DNA from: VXNE01 sp963665455
Lineage (GTDB): Bacteria; Pseudomonadota; Gammaproteobacteria; Pseudomonadales; Azotimanducaceae
DNA: 64,000 nt
Assembly (NCBI GenBank): GCA_963665455.1
Contig: OY762279.1
Span: forward strand, 3,410,001 to 3,474,000
Reading direction: 5' to 3'
The position numbers and the translations under genes were made by a program. The notes beneath the pieces are model-generated. The model saw only the letters and a list, made by a program, of their open reading frames with translations, ran no database searches and was not told the DNA's origin. Positions 44,146-53,412 of this stretch are shown in pieces; position 1 is the stretch's first letter, and each line of letters starts with the position of its first letter.

Positions 44146-45123
44146 ATGGCGGCCTACGGTTCGGAATCCGGAAGCGCGGCGCCGGATCCCCTCGCGGCGA
44201 TCTGGGCGGAGGTGCGCGGCTTGGGACTGACGGCCCACGTGGCGGACCTGGACGCCCACGGATTCACCGTCATCCCGCCCGAACTCGCCTCTCCGAACGG
44301 CTTGGCCGAGCGGCTGCTAACGGGCGTGCTCGATGTCGCGGAGCGGCGCAATGGCGTGCGCCCGGACCTTGAGACGGGCGGCACCCATGCCGGGTACAGC
44401 GAGCGTTTTGCGGAGAAGGGCGGGGATTCACCATTCGGCGAGCTGCTGAACTCGCTCATCCTGGAGGGGCGGGTGTTCGAGGAAGCCCTGATGAACCCCG
44501 TCGTGCTCGCGATCACCACCTACCTGTGTGGCTATGGCGTCGTCTTGTCGAGTATGGGTTGCTTCCTCAAGGGGCCGAACAAGACCCCGGTGGACCTCCA
44601 CTGCGACACGCTCTTGCCGTCGCCGTACCCCCACGAGGCGCTCGTCTGCAATGCCACCTACCTGCTCACCGACTTCAGCCGGGAGAACGGATCGACGGCG
44701 TTCGTTCCCGGCAGCCACAAGTGGTGCCGGGCCCCGCGCGGCGAGGAGGGACTGGTGGAGCACAACCCCCAGGCCGTCGCCGTCGAAGCCCCGGCGGGAT
44801 CGCTCGTCGTGTGGCACGGGAACACGTGGCACGGCGCCTTCCCTCGGGCGGCCACGGGATTGCGCGTCAGCATCCCGGTGCTCATGGCGCGCCCGTTCAT
44901 GCGCACGGAAGAGGACCTCGCGGACCATGTTCCGGAGGAAACGCTCGCGCGCAATTCCCCGCGCTTCGCCATCCTCGTGCAACAGGGCATCGTCTACGGT
45001 TGGCGGGACTACGAACATGCGCCGCCGCGCGCCCGGCGCGCCCACAAGTACCTGCGGGCGTACCAGGAGGAGTGCGGCGGCTTGGTGTCCCTCGACCCGC
45101 TGCGGATGCATCTTTACGGCTGA
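44146..45123 (+). CDS. Phytanoyl-CoA dioxygenase (PhyH) family protein
   Basis: A 325-aa Fe(II)/2-oxoglutarate oxygenase. The metal-binding His-x-Asp is in PVDLHCDTLLP and the distal His in VVWHGNTWHGAFPRA; the 2-oxoglutarate Arg is likely the one in GLRVSIPVLM. STAFVPGSHKWCRAP is the family's conserved block. The substrate is unknown; the family hydroxylates lipids and many small molecules. AGGAAGG precedes ATG 44146. It may form a two-gene unit with the decarboxylase. Confidence 0.88.
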   Translation: MAAYGSESGSAAPDPLAAIWAEVRGLGLTAHVADLDAHGFTVIPPELASPNGLAERLLTGVLDVAERRNGVRPDLETGGTHAGYSERFAEKGGDSPFGELLNSLILEGRVFEEALMNPVVLAITTYLCGYGVVLSSMGCFLKGPNKTPVDLHCDTLLPSPYPHEALVCNATYLLTDFSRENGSTAFVPGSHKWCRAPRGEEGLVEHNPQAVAVEAPAGSLVVWHGNTWHGAFPRAATGLRVSIPVLMARPFMRTEEDLADHVPEETLARNSPRFAILVQQGIVYGWRDYEHAPPRARRAHKYLRAYQEECGGLVSLDPLRMHLYG

Positions 45124-45167
45124 CCGTTGACGGCGCGGGGGGACACCTCGTACACCTGATCGGGGGC

Positions 45168-45497
45168 TCAGGTCCTCCTGTGAACCGGCCACCCCAACGG
45201 TGCCTCGTCCTTGGCGCCGGGCAAGTGGCGGACCGGGAGGGCAGGCGCGGGCGCCAAGCCCAGCACCGCATGCCAGTAAGCCCAGGAACGCGCGTCGAAC
45301 ACGCCCGGGTGGGCATTGCGAAGTGCGTCGCGCAACGTGTCCTCGTCGTAGTGCCGGCGGATGGCCGCGACATCCCGAACGTCTCCGAACGTCATCGCGT
45401 GGTTCAGGAAGAAGACGGTGTCCCGCAGGGTCTCGCGGGGCGGCTTGAACCAGACGACCCGCCCGGCGACGGCGAGGAGTTCCGACTCACGAGTCAA
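45168..45497 (-). CDS. Small helical partner of the AbiEii-like nucleotidyltransferase (unknown)
   Basis: A 109-aa protein with no signal peptide or membrane helix. Residues 10-85 read as helices (LLAVAGRVVWFKPPRETLRD, FGDVRDVAAIRRHYDEDTLRD, ARSWAYWHAVLGL), a pattern found in small proteins next to AbiEii-type toxins. I cannot assign it to a named family. Its start overlaps the end of the upstream nucleotidyltransferase gene by 11 bases, so the two are coupled. It may be the antitoxin or a subunit, by context only. Confidence 0.65.
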   Translation of the reverse strand: MTRESELLAVAGRVVWFKPPRETLRDTVFFLNHAMTFGDVRDVAAIRRHYDEDTLRDALRNAHPGVFDARSWAYWHAVLGLAPAPALPVRHLPGAKDEAPLGWPVHRRT

Positions 45498-46164
45498 CTT
45501 GGTTGCTCCGGCGTTCCAGGCGGGGTCGGGGCTCGAAGGTCGGCACGTGCTCGAGGTCCGCTGTAGTAGCCGCCGCCACCAGGCGGTCGCGGACCGCCGT
45601 CGGGATCGTGCCGAGATCCCCCTCCGCGTAGTACGTGAGGGCCTTGAGGGTGAGCAGGGGGTTGAAGCCGCTGCCGTAGACGGCGAGCGCGGCGCCTAGC
45701 GCGTCCTCCAGCGCCACGCCCGCGGATAGCACGGCGTCGATGTCCAGATAGTCCTTGGCGCTCGCCCGGGCCTGGACGGTCCCCACCTTGGTCGCCGCCA
45801 GGTCGAGCAACGAAGCCACGGCTATGCCGGGCCCCGCCGCGCGGTCCGGCTCGCGCACGGAGCACAGGTCGAGCCCGCCGAAGAACGAAACGTGCACGGG
45901 CCCGTCGATTTCGACGATGCACATGAGCGTGTTCGTGGACTTCTGCACGGCTTTGGCGGAGCGCAGGTAGCTGACACGCCGCTGCAACTCGTCGGGCTCG
46001 AAGGACTCGCGGGAGAAGAAGTCGAAGTCGAACGACTCCCGGTGTCCCAGCCGGAGGGCGAGGGCCGTACCACCATACAGCACGAAGTCCGGGGGCGTGT
46101 GACCGAGGGCTTCCCACAGACGCCGCTGCGGGGGCGGCAGAACGTTGAGATCGAAAGCTGTCAC
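45487..46164 (-). CDS. AbiEii/AbiGii-type nucleotidyltransferase
   Basis: A 225-aa protein of the AbiEii toxin group. The active-site motif YGGTALALRLGHRESFDFDF contains GG(T/S) followed by the D-x-D pair, with a later conserved VASLLDLAATKV and a C-terminal helical part. In AbiE systems such an enzyme is the toxin, and an AbiEi antitoxin with a winged helix normally precedes it. Here no AbiEi is present and a different small gene follows. The start is GTG 46164. A toxin-antitoxin or phage-abortive role is inferred. Confidence 0.82.
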   Translation of the reverse strand: MTAFDLNVLPPPQRRLWEALGHTPPDFVLYGGTALALRLGHRESFDFDFFSRESFEPDELQRRVSYLRSAKAVQKSTNTLMCIVEIDGPVHVSFFGGLDLCSVREPDRAAGPGIAVASLLDLAATKVGTVQARASAKDYLDIDAVLSAGVALEDALGAALAVYGSGFNPLLTLKALTYYAEGDLGTIPTAVRDRLVAAATTADLEHVPTFEPRPRLERRSNQVDS

Positions 46165-46215
46165 TCTGCCTTGCGATGGCCGGGGAACTCCATTATCGCC
46201 GATCGGCGTGCGGTG

Positions 46216-46242
46216 GGGGCCAGGCACCGAGCGCGGAGAGGG
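46216..46242. repeat. Dispersed intergenic repeat, copy 2
   Basis: It shares GGGGCCAGGCACCGAGCGC with the minus strand of 14585-14612. It lies between the AbiEii-like gene and the GH3 gene, 50 bases upstream of the AbiEii start. Confidence 0.55.
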
Positions 46243-46265
46243 TTGCCTCGATATCCCGCGCCGGA

Positions 46266-48743
46266 TCAAGGGGATCGAGCCGGGAAGTCGTCCTCGGACC
46301 GCCGCAACAGGAGGAGAAGCGCACGCCCGAAGCGCCCGTTGAGCAACGCGAGGAGGACGGCCACGGCCCGGAAGCCGAGCCGGCCCTGGGAGAACAGCAC
46401 GAGGGAGCGAAGCGGCATGCCGAGCGCCATCTCCTCGAACATGCGGGCGTTGGTCTCGTCGAGGTTGTACACCCCCAGCATGCGCTGAAACTGCCGCACC
46501 ACCAGATTCCTGACCCGGCGCCCGAGCCACGTCTGCGCGATCTCGCTGACCGTCGAGTTGACGTGGAAGGGGCGGGTGCCTTCGGCGGCCGGCAACGGCC
46601 TCCCCAGCATCGCCGCAAACGCGCCGTCGGGGACGTCGAGGCCACCATCATGGATCCGTGGGGCATCCGGCGCGTTGTCCGGAGCCACCGTCTGTGCCGA
46701 GCGAATCGCGAGCCGCGCACGCAACCGGATGTCCCGGCTCGACGCGCCGATGCGGACCTCCACCTCGCCGGCCTCCACCACCCAACGCCCGGCGGCGGGG
46801 TCGTAGAGGGCGAACGCGGCGTCGTCCAGCGTCAGCCGCACCGTCCGGGTTTCGCCCGGCGTGAGGCGCACCTTCTCGAATCCGCGCAACTCCTGTTCCG
46901 GCCGGTAGAGGGTCGACTCGGCGTCGTGGACGTATAGCTGCACGACTTCCGCGCCTGCCCGCGATCCCGTATTCCTGAGATCGAAGGCAACTTCGAGGCT
47001 GCCGCCTTGGTCGAATGCCTCCGCCGAGAAGCGCGGGTTCGAGTATTCGAATGTCGTGTAGCCCAGGCCGTGGCCGAACGGGAACAGCACGGGAGCGTCG
47101 GCGCTGTCGAAGTAGCGGTAGCCGACGTACAGGCCTTCGCGATAGAGCACTTGGCGGCCACTGCCCGGGAACCAACCGTCCGCCGCTACGTCCGACTGGC
47201 GCAGGGGGAACGTCTCGGCGAGCTTCCCGCTCGGGTTGACGATGCCGAAAAGCACGTCGGCGATGGCGGTGCCACCGGCTTGGCCGGCCAGGTAGCCTTC
47301 CAGGATGGCGGCGGGCTGCGCCACCCACGGCATCTCGACCGGTGCGCCGTTGCTGAGGACCACAACGGTGTTCGAGTTGGCCGCGCACACCGCCTCGATC
47401 AGCCGGTCGTGCTGTTCGGGCAGCCGCATGTGCTCGCGGTCGAAGCCTTCGGATTCGTAGACGCCGGGGAGGCCGGCGAACACGATGGCGACATCCGCCC
47501 TCTCGGCGACGGCCACCGCCTCCGCGATCAGCGCCTCGTCGGGGGCGCTATGACCCGGGTCGTAGCCCGGCGCGTAGGCGGGTTCCGCAGGGCTGGAGGA
47601 GGCATCGCGGATCGCGTTGAACGCGTGGTCGAGCCGCGTCGGCGTGACTTGGGAGCTGCCGGCGCCCTGATACCGGGGTTGCTTCGCGAAGGCACCGATG
47701 ACGGCCACGCGGGCGTCGGAGGGCAGGGGCAAGAGATCGCCTTCGTTCTTGAGCAGGACGGCGCTCTCTCCGGCGGCGCGGCGCGCCAGTGCGTGATGGG
47801 CATCCTGGTCGAGTCCGGATGCGTCGGCGTTGAGTTCGGCACCGGCGAGCGCCAAGGCGACGTTGCGGGTCACGGCGCGGTCCAGATCGGCTTCCGCCAG
47901 CGCACCTTGTGCCACGGCGTGGGCGACGCGGCGGTCGTTCACGCCGCTGCTCGCCGGCATCTCGAGGTCGAGCCCGGCGCGCAGGCCCAGCACGCGCTCG
48001 TTCGCCGCGCCCCAGTCGGTGACGACGAGTCCCTCGAATCCCCACTCGTCCCGCAAGACGTGGTTCAGCAGCCAGTCGTTCTCGCTGCAATAAGTCCCGT
48101 TCAAGCGGTTGTAGGCACACATCACCGTCCAGGGTTGCGCCTTGCGCACGGCGATCTCGAAGCCGCGCAGGTAGATCTCGCGCAGCGTGCGCGGATCGAC
48201 CACCGCGTCGACGATGACGCGGCTGGCCTCCTGGTTGTTGGCGGCGAAGTGCTTCACGCTCGCGCCGACGCCCCGGGACTGGAGTCCCTCCACCAGCGCC
48301 GCCGCCATTTCGCCGGTCAGGAGCGGGTCTTCGGAGAAATACTCGAAGTTCCTGCCGCACAGCGGATGGCGCTTGATGTTCATGCCGGGGCCGAGCAAGA
48401 CGGCCACGTTCTCGGCGACGCATTGTTCGCCCAGCGCGACACCGATCTCGCGCAGGAGGGCCCGGTCCCAGGAACTCGCGAGGGCCGAGGCCGTGGGGAA
48501 GCACGTGGCCGGCACGCTCACGTTCAGACCGACGTGGTCCCCGGCGCCGGCCTGTTTGCGCAGACCGTGGGGGCCGTCCGTGAGCATGACGGAGGGTATG
48601 CCCAAGCGATCATTCGCCTCCGTGTGCCAGAAGCTCCGGCCCGAGCAGAGCGCCGCTTTCTCGTCGCCGGTCATCTTTCCGACGAGTTCTGCGGCCCGTG
48701 CCCGATGCGGGGACGGGCCGGAGGCTTCCGCGTCTTCGCGCAT
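46266..48743 (-). CDS. Glycoside hydrolase family 3 (beta-glucosidase type)
   Basis: An 825-aa GH3 enzyme. The N-terminal TIM barrel has LTDGPHGLRKQ, HPLCGRNFEYFSEDP, VKHFAANNQE and the nucleophile in GLVVTDWGA. The (alpha/beta)6 sandwich has AVIGAFAKQPRYQGAGSSQV and LSNGAPVEMPW. A fibronectin III-like domain around 560-680 includes FPFGHGLGYTTFEYS. About 110 extra C-terminal residues end in a hydrophobic, Leu-rich tail (LGFRAVAVLLALLNG), seen in some GH3 proteins. No signal peptide. The start is ATG 48743, 9 bases after the aminotransferase stop, so the two are likely co-transcribed. Confidence 0.92.
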   Translation of the reverse strand: MREDAEASGPSPHRARAAELVGKMTGDEKAALCSGRSFWHTEANDRLGIPSVMLTDGPHGLRKQAGAGDHVGLNVSVPATCFPTASALASSWDRALLREIGVALGEQCVAENVAVLLGPGMNIKRHPLCGRNFEYFSEDPLLTGEMAAALVEGLQSRGVGASVKHFAANNQEASRVIVDAVVDPRTLREIYLRGFEIAVRKAQPWTVMCAYNRLNGTYCSENDWLLNHVLRDEWGFEGLVVTDWGAANERVLGLRAGLDLEMPASSGVNDRRVAHAVAQGALAEADLDRAVTRNVALALAGAELNADASGLDQDAHHALARRAAGESAVLLKNEGDLLPLPSDARVAVIGAFAKQPRYQGAGSSQVTPTRLDHAFNAIRDASSSPAEPAYAPGYDPGHSAPDEALIAEAVAVAERADVAIVFAGLPGVYESEGFDREHMRLPEQHDRLIEAVCAANSNTVVVLSNGAPVEMPWVAQPAAILEGYLAGQAGGTAIADVLFGIVNPSGKLAETFPLRQSDVAADGWFPGSGRQVLYREGLYVGYRYFDSADAPVLFPFGHGLGYTTFEYSNPRFSAEAFDQGGSLEVAFDLRNTGSRAGAEVVQLYVHDAESTLYRPEQELRGFEKVRLTPGETRTVRLTLDDAAFALYDPAAGRWVVEAGEVEVRIGASSRDIRLRARLAIRSAQTVAPDNAPDAPRIHDGGLDVPDGAFAAMLGRPLPAAEGTRPFHVNSTVSEIAQTWLGRRVRNLVVRQFQRMLGVYNLDETNARMFEEMALGMPLRSLVLFSQGRLGFRAVAVLLALLNGRFGRALLLLLRRSEDDFPARSP

Positions 48744-48751
48744 GGACGACG

Positions 48752-50125
48752 TCAATACAGACCGTCGGCCCGGAGGTCGAGGAACGATTGCTGGAAGCCC
48801 TCGATGATGCGGTCGACGTCGTCGGGCGTGTGGGCGCCGCACAAGAAGGCGAGGTGCACGCCGGGCACGATGATGTCGTGGCCTAGCAGGTGCAGGTAGA
48901 ACTCCTGCTCCGCCCACTTGCCGTCCTCGGTGAAGTCGAAGGAGTCGTTGATGGGCGTGTCCTGGAAGCGCAGATGCACCATCGAACCCGCGTTCATGAG
49001 TTGCGCGGCGAAACCATGCTTGGCGCAGAAGGCGTTCACCTCGGATGCCAGCCGATCCCCCTGCTCCGCGAGGTAGGGATACAACGTGTCCTTCCGGTCC
49101 CGCATCTCGGTCATCGCCGCGATGCCGGCGGTCATCGACAGCGGATTGCCGCCGAACGTGCCGCCGGAGAAGACCCACGGCGCGCCGTCCTTGCCGGAGA
49201 AACAGTTCATGATGTCTCGCCGTCCCGCCACGGCCCCGATGGGCAGCCCGGCGGCGATGGCCTTGCCGTAGGTGGCGAGGTCCGGCGTGATGCCGTAGTA
49301 CTCCTGGCAGCCGCCATAGGCGATGCGGAAGCCCGTCACGACCTCGTCGAAGCAGAGCAGCACGTCGTTCTCCCTGCATGCGGCCTGCAGGCCACTGAGG
49401 AAGTCCCCGGAGTCGAGGCGGGGGTTGGAGTTCTGGGACGGCTCGACAATCACCGCCGCGAGTTCATCCCGGTGTTCGCGGATCAGCTCGTAGGCGGCGT
49501 CGTTCCGGTACGGGAGGACCATCATGGTCTCGTCCCGCACCACCTCGGGAATCCCCTTGCCGACGCTCATGCCGATGGGCTTGTCCCGGGGGCTGTTCGG
49601 ATTGACGTGGATGAGCGCGTAGTCGTGCGCCCCGTGATAGGAACCGGCGAAGGAGGCGATCTTCGTCTTGCCGGTGAAGGCGCGGGCGGCCCGCATCGCG
49701 TACATGGTCGCTTCGGTGCCCGTGTTGCAGAAGATCACCTTGTCGGCGCACGGCGAGGCCTCCTCCACGAGCTTCGCGAGTTCCACCTGCTGCGCGTTGG
49801 GGATGCCGAAGTGCCAACCCTTCTCGACCTGGGCCCCGAGGGCCGCCGCCACGGCCGGAGGACGCGTGCCGAGGACGCACGGCCCAAAACCCATCGTCAT
49901 GTCGAGATAGGTGTTGCCGTCGACGTCCGTCAGCGTGCCACCCTCCGCGGACTCGATGTAGATGGGGTGCGGCATCTTCACCGTGGCGACGATCTCCTGC
50001 GACAACGCATCCCCTCCCCGAGACTTGACGGCCGCCGATTGCGGCGTGCGCGCGATCAGCTTGCGGCGGACGGCCTGGGACCGCTCGCCCTCCAGGATGC
50101 GCTGCTTGGCTTCTTCCTCTTGCAT
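48752..50125 (-). CDS. Class III PLP aminotransferase (GSA-aminomutase-like)
   Basis: A 457-aa enzyme of the subgroup that includes glutamate-1-semialdehyde aminomutase. Conserved blocks are GTLTDVDGNTYLDMTMGFGP, VIFCNTGTEATMYAMRAARA, SFAGSYHGAHDYAL, LLCFDEVVTGFRIAYGG and the PLP lysine in LATYGKAIAAGLPIGA. It is probably a catabolic transaminase rather than the heme-pathway enzyme, judging from its setting beside GH3 and SDR genes. AGGGAAGG precedes the ATG. It is divergent from an SDR gene across 187 bases. Confidence 0.88.
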   Translation of the reverse strand: MQEEEAKQRILEGERSQAVRRKLIARTPQSAAVKSRGGDALSQEIVATVKMPHPIYIESAEGGTLTDVDGNTYLDMTMGFGPCVLGTRPPAVAAALGAQVEKGWHFGIPNAQQVELAKLVEEASPCADKVIFCNTGTEATMYAMRAARAFTGKTKIASFAGSYHGAHDYALIHVNPNSPRDKPIGMSVGKGIPEVVRDETMMVLPYRNDAAYELIREHRDELAAVIVEPSQNSNPRLDSGDFLSGLQAACRENDVLLCFDEVVTGFRIAYGGCQEYYGITPDLATYGKAIAAGLPIGAVAGRRDIMNCFSGKDGAPWVFSGGTFGGNPLSMTAGIAAMTEMRDRKDTLYPYLAEQGDRLASEVNAFCAKHGFAAQLMNAGSMVHLRFQDTPINDSFDFTEDGKWAEQEFYLHLLGHDIIVPGVHLAFLCGAHTPDDVDRIIEGFQQSFLDLRADGLY

Positions 50126-50183
50126 GTCCTTCCCTCGTGCGTGGACTGGTCTCTGCGCGTAAGTGTATGGGAGAGTCGTGGCC

Positions 50184-50217
50184 GACACAGGTGTTGCGGA
50201 CACGGTATCGGCGACAC
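50184..50217. promoter_or_regulatory. Repeated GACAC motifs in a divergent promoter region
   Basis: GACAC occurs at 50184, 50199 and 50213, spaced 15 and 14 bases apart, in the 187-base gap between the divergent aminotransferase and SDR genes. Regular spacing suggests protein binding to one face of the DNA, but the motif is short and could be chance. Confidence 0.25.
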
Positions 50218-50312
50218 GGATGTCGGGCCGACGGCTCGGCCCTGCGCTTCGTTTGGACCGCTTGGTAACATCGTCGCGTTCCACCCCCCACTGGCCTCCT
50301 TGAGGACGCGGC

Positions 50313-51080
50313 ATGGAGAACCTGTTCGATCTCGACGGCCGCGTGGCCGTGGTCACCGGCGGCAGCAAGGGCATCGGCCGCATGATCGCCGAGGAATTGG
50401 TCCGCCGCGGCGTGCGGACGTACATCACCGCCCGGCACGCGGACGTGTGCACGCAAACGGCCGCCGAGTTGTCCGAGTTCGGCGAGTGCATCGCCATCCC
50501 GAACGACATGTCGGAGCTCGACGGCATCGTGGCCCTTGCTGGGGAGCTCGCGGAGCGGGAGGACGGCCTGGACATCCTCGTCAACAACGCCGGGACCGGA
50601 TGGGTCGCGCCGTTCGACGAGTTCCCGGAGAAGGGCTGGGACAAGACCTTCAACGTGAACCTGAAGGGGCCGTTCTTCATGACGCAGCAGCTCGCGCCCC
50701 TGCTGCGCACCGCGGCGAGCAAGGAGCGGCCGGCGAAGGTCATCAACATCTCCTCCATCGACGGCGTCTACGTGCCGGACGACGACTCGTTCTCCTACGC
50801 AGCCAGCAAGGCGGGTCTGAACCACCTGACGCGCCGCCTGGCCAAGCTGCTGGCCCCGGAGCACATCCACGTCAACGGCATCGCGCCCGGGGCGTTCGCG
50901 AGCGACATGAACCTGATCGCGCGGGACGAGCCGGAGCGCATCGCGGCGTTCGTGCCGGCGGGGCGCGTCGGGCGGCCGGAGGACATCGCGGGCACGGTGG
51001 TGTACATGGCGTCCCGCGCCGGGGACTACCTCATGGGCGTCACGTTGGTGGTGGACGGGGGCGTCACGCACGCGATGTAG
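50313..51080 (+). CDS. SDR-family oxidoreductase
   Basis: A 255-aa short-chain dehydrogenase. It has VVTGGSKGIGRMIAEELVRRG, LDILVNNAGTGWVAPF, the catalytic Ser in VINISSIDGVYV, Tyr/Lys in FSYAASKAGLNHL and MGVTLVVDGGVTH at the end. This pattern is close to the glucose/3-oxoacyl-ACP reductase-like SDRs; the substrate is unknown. GAGGACGCGGC precedes ATG 50313. The DUF3604 gene follows 60 bases downstream. Confidence 0.88.
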   Translation: MENLFDLDGRVAVVTGGSKGIGRMIAEELVRRGVRTYITARHADVCTQTAAELSEFGECIAIPNDMSELDGIVALAGELAEREDGLDILVNNAGTGWVAPFDEFPEKGWDKTFNVNLKGPFFMTQQLAPLLRTAASKERPAKVINISSIDGVYVPDDDSFSYAASKAGLNHLTRRLAKLLAPEHIHVNGIAPGAFASDMNLIARDEPERIAAFVPAGRVGRPEDIAGTVVYMASRAGDYLMGVTLVVDGGVTHAM

Positions 51081-51140
51081 CGCCGCGCGCCCGCCGGTCT
51101 GCTACCTTTCGCCGCTCATCCCCACCCTGAGAGGGCAGCC

Positions 51141-53015
51141 ATGTCGCTTCGGAGGACTTCCGCCACGCCTTGGATGATTGCGGCCCTCGTGGCCACTTGG
51201 TGGTCGCCGGTCGCTTCCGCCGACACGAAGCTCCTCTGGGGCGACACCCACCTGCACACGTCGTATTCCTTCGACGCGTTCCTCAACAACAACCTGTCGG
51301 TGGACCCGGACTACGCCTACCGCTTCGCGAAGGGCATGCCGGTGATGCACCCCTACCACCGCGCCTGGATGCGGCTCGACGCGCCCCTGGACTTCCTGGT
51401 CGTGTCCGACCACGCGGAGTTCATGGGCGCGGTGCGGCGCATCTACCTCGACGGATTGCCACGAGAGGGTGTGGGATTCCTCGACTCGATCCGCAACTGG
51501 TACGCAACCCGGCAAATCCGTAGCGTGATCGACGCGGGGGAGGGGCCCGCGTTCTTCCAGGGCATCCTCCCGCCGGGATCGGATCCGCGGGAGATCGCCG
51601 CCGGTGCGGGCCGGGGCGGTGGCGGGTTGTTTCCCGCTCCACCTCCGGGCGTGTTTCGCGAGGCGTGGGGCGAGATCGTGGACGCCGCGGAGGCACACTA
51701 CCAGCCGGGCGCATTCACGAGCCTCATCGGCTGGGAGTGGACCTCCACGCCGGGCGGGGCGAACCTACACCGGGTGGTGTTGACCGACGCCGGCGGCGAG
51801 CAGGCGCGCACCTTCCAGCCGGTGTCGTCCGGGACGAGCCCCTATCCCGATGACCTCTGGGCGTGGCTCGAGGAGACCAGCGCCGCCACGGGCGCCAGGT
51901 TCCTCTCGATTCCGCACAACTCGAACGTCTCGAAGGGCTTCATGTTCCCGGACATCACGCTGCGGGGGGAGCCCCTGGATGCCGACCGCGCCCGGGCGCG
52001 GATGCGCTGGGAGCGGATCGTGGAGGTCACCCAGATCAAGGGCGATTCGGAGACGCACCCGCTGCTCTCGCCGGACGACGAGTTCGCGGACTTCGAGACG
52101 TTCCCCTACCACCTGCAGGGCGGCGAATCCGAGGAGTACCTTCCCGAGGCGGGGGACTATGCGCGCTCGGCGCTCAGGCGGGGGCTCGCGACCGAAGCGG
52201 CCATCGGGATCAACCCGTTCCAGTTCGGGATGATCGGCTCCACGGACTCCCACTCGGGGCTCTCGACGGCGGCGGAGGACGACTTCGGCGGGAAGATGGC
52301 GACGGACTCGATTCCGGAGACGAAGGACGCCGTCGTCATTTCGGGCGATGGAACGGGTTGGACCATGTCCGCATCGGGCCTGGCGGCGGTATGGGCGGAG
52401 GAGAACACCCGGGAGGCCATCGTCGAGGCGATGCATCGGCGCGAGACGTATGCGACCAGCGGACCGCGCATTCGCGTGCGTTTCTTCGGGGGATGGGAGT
52501 TCTCGACGGAGGATCTCGATGGGGACGTGGCGGATGCTGGCTACGGGAAGGGAGTGCCCATGGGCGGTGAGTTGTCCGGGGCGCCGGAGGACGCCGCGCC
52601 CCGCTTCCTCCTCGTGGCGTACAAGGATCCGGCGGGGGCGAATCTCGACCGCGTGCAGGTGGTGAAGGGCTGGCTCGAGGCCGACGGCGCGACGGCGGAA
52701 CAGGTGTTCGACGTGGCGTGGTCCGGGGAGCGGCAACCGGACGCGGCCGGCCGCCTGCCGGCGGTGGGTAACACCGTGGACCTCGAGACCGCTCGCTATG
52801 CGAACACGGTCGGCGCGGCCACCCTGGCGACGGTTTGGGAAGATCCTTCGTTCGACCCATCTCGTCCAGCCTTCTACTATGCGCGGGTGATCGAGATTCC
52901 GACGCCGCGCCACACGCTCTACGACGCCGTGGCGCTCGGCATGGACGCCCCGGACTATGGTCCCTCGGTGATTCAGGAGCGGGCCTACACCTCGCCGATC
53001 TGGTATCGGCCGTGA
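51141..53015 (+). CDS. Secreted DUF3604 metal-dependent hydrolase
   Basis: A 624-aa protein with a signal peptide (ATPWMIAALVATWWSPVASA) and the DUF3604/PHP-like metal site. LLWGDTHLHTSYSFDAFL begins the domain with the HxH pair. FLVVSDHAEFMGAVRRI, IGWEWTSTP and GMIGSTDSHSGLSTAAEDDF follow at the usual spacing. The family is common in marine and soil proteobacteria; its reaction is not established, and phosphoesterase-type chemistry is inferred from the PHP-like motifs. It is the last gene before the mobile-element zone. Confidence 0.87.
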   Translation: MSLRRTSATPWMIAALVATWWSPVASADTKLLWGDTHLHTSYSFDAFLNNNLSVDPDYAYRFAKGMPVMHPYHRAWMRLDAPLDFLVVSDHAEFMGAVRRIYLDGLPREGVGFLDSIRNWYATRQIRSVIDAGEGPAFFQGILPPGSDPREIAAGAGRGGGGLFPAPPPGVFREAWGEIVDAAEAHYQPGAFTSLIGWEWTSTPGGANLHRVVLTDAGGEQARTFQPVSSGTSPYPDDLWAWLEETSAATGARFLSIPHNSNVSKGFMFPDITLRGEPLDADRARARMRWERIVEVTQIKGDSETHPLLSPDDEFADFETFPYHLQGGESEEYLPEAGDYARSALRRGLATEAAIGINPFQFGMIGSTDSHSGLSTAAEDDFGGKMATDSIPETKDAVVISGDGTGWTMSASGLAAVWAEENTREAIVEAMHRRETYATSGPRIRVRFFGGWEFSTEDLDGDVADAGYGKGVPMGGELSGAPEDAAPRFLLVAYKDPAGANLDRVQVVKGWLEADGATAEQVFDVAWSGERQPDAAGRLPAVGNTVDLETARYANTVGAATLATVWEDPSFDPSRPAFYYARVIEIPTPRHTLYDAVALGMDAPDYGPSVIQERAYTSPIWYRP

Positions 53016-53332
53016 TCCGACCATGGAGCCCGCAAAGCGTGCCGGCGGTCGTTGGCCCGGGCCCGACCACGGCGAGCGTACGTTGGAGGTGCGATCCTCA
53101 GCCTGGAGGATCGCGGTGGCGCTCGGCAGCGGAGGTAGGCACAATTTCAAGCAGGCGGGGGGATTGCGTTAGCCACCGTGCCTATCACACGAATGCGGGC
53201 GCTCGTTGAGTGTGGCCCCCGGCAGGGAATCGGGGGATCGACCCGAAAGCCCTACCGGAGGCATCAAGGCGGAAGTAACGCGCCGTAGCCATTATGTGGC
53301 AGCTTGGTGTGCGCGGGCAACTCCGAGCCTTG
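53016..53332. other. Gene-free stretch before the insertion sequence
   Basis: No protein-coding frame is convincing in these 317 bases. The part from about 53200 to 53320 (containing CCCCCGGCAGGGAATCGGGGG) could be decayed mobile DNA, but I could not match it to a known element. Confidence 0.4.
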
Positions 53333-53412
53333 TCCCACATGAAGTGAGCCTGAAGGGAGAGCGTCGATCCCACGAGAAGTGAGCCTGAAGCGGGTTGCGG
53401 GATCATCGGAGG

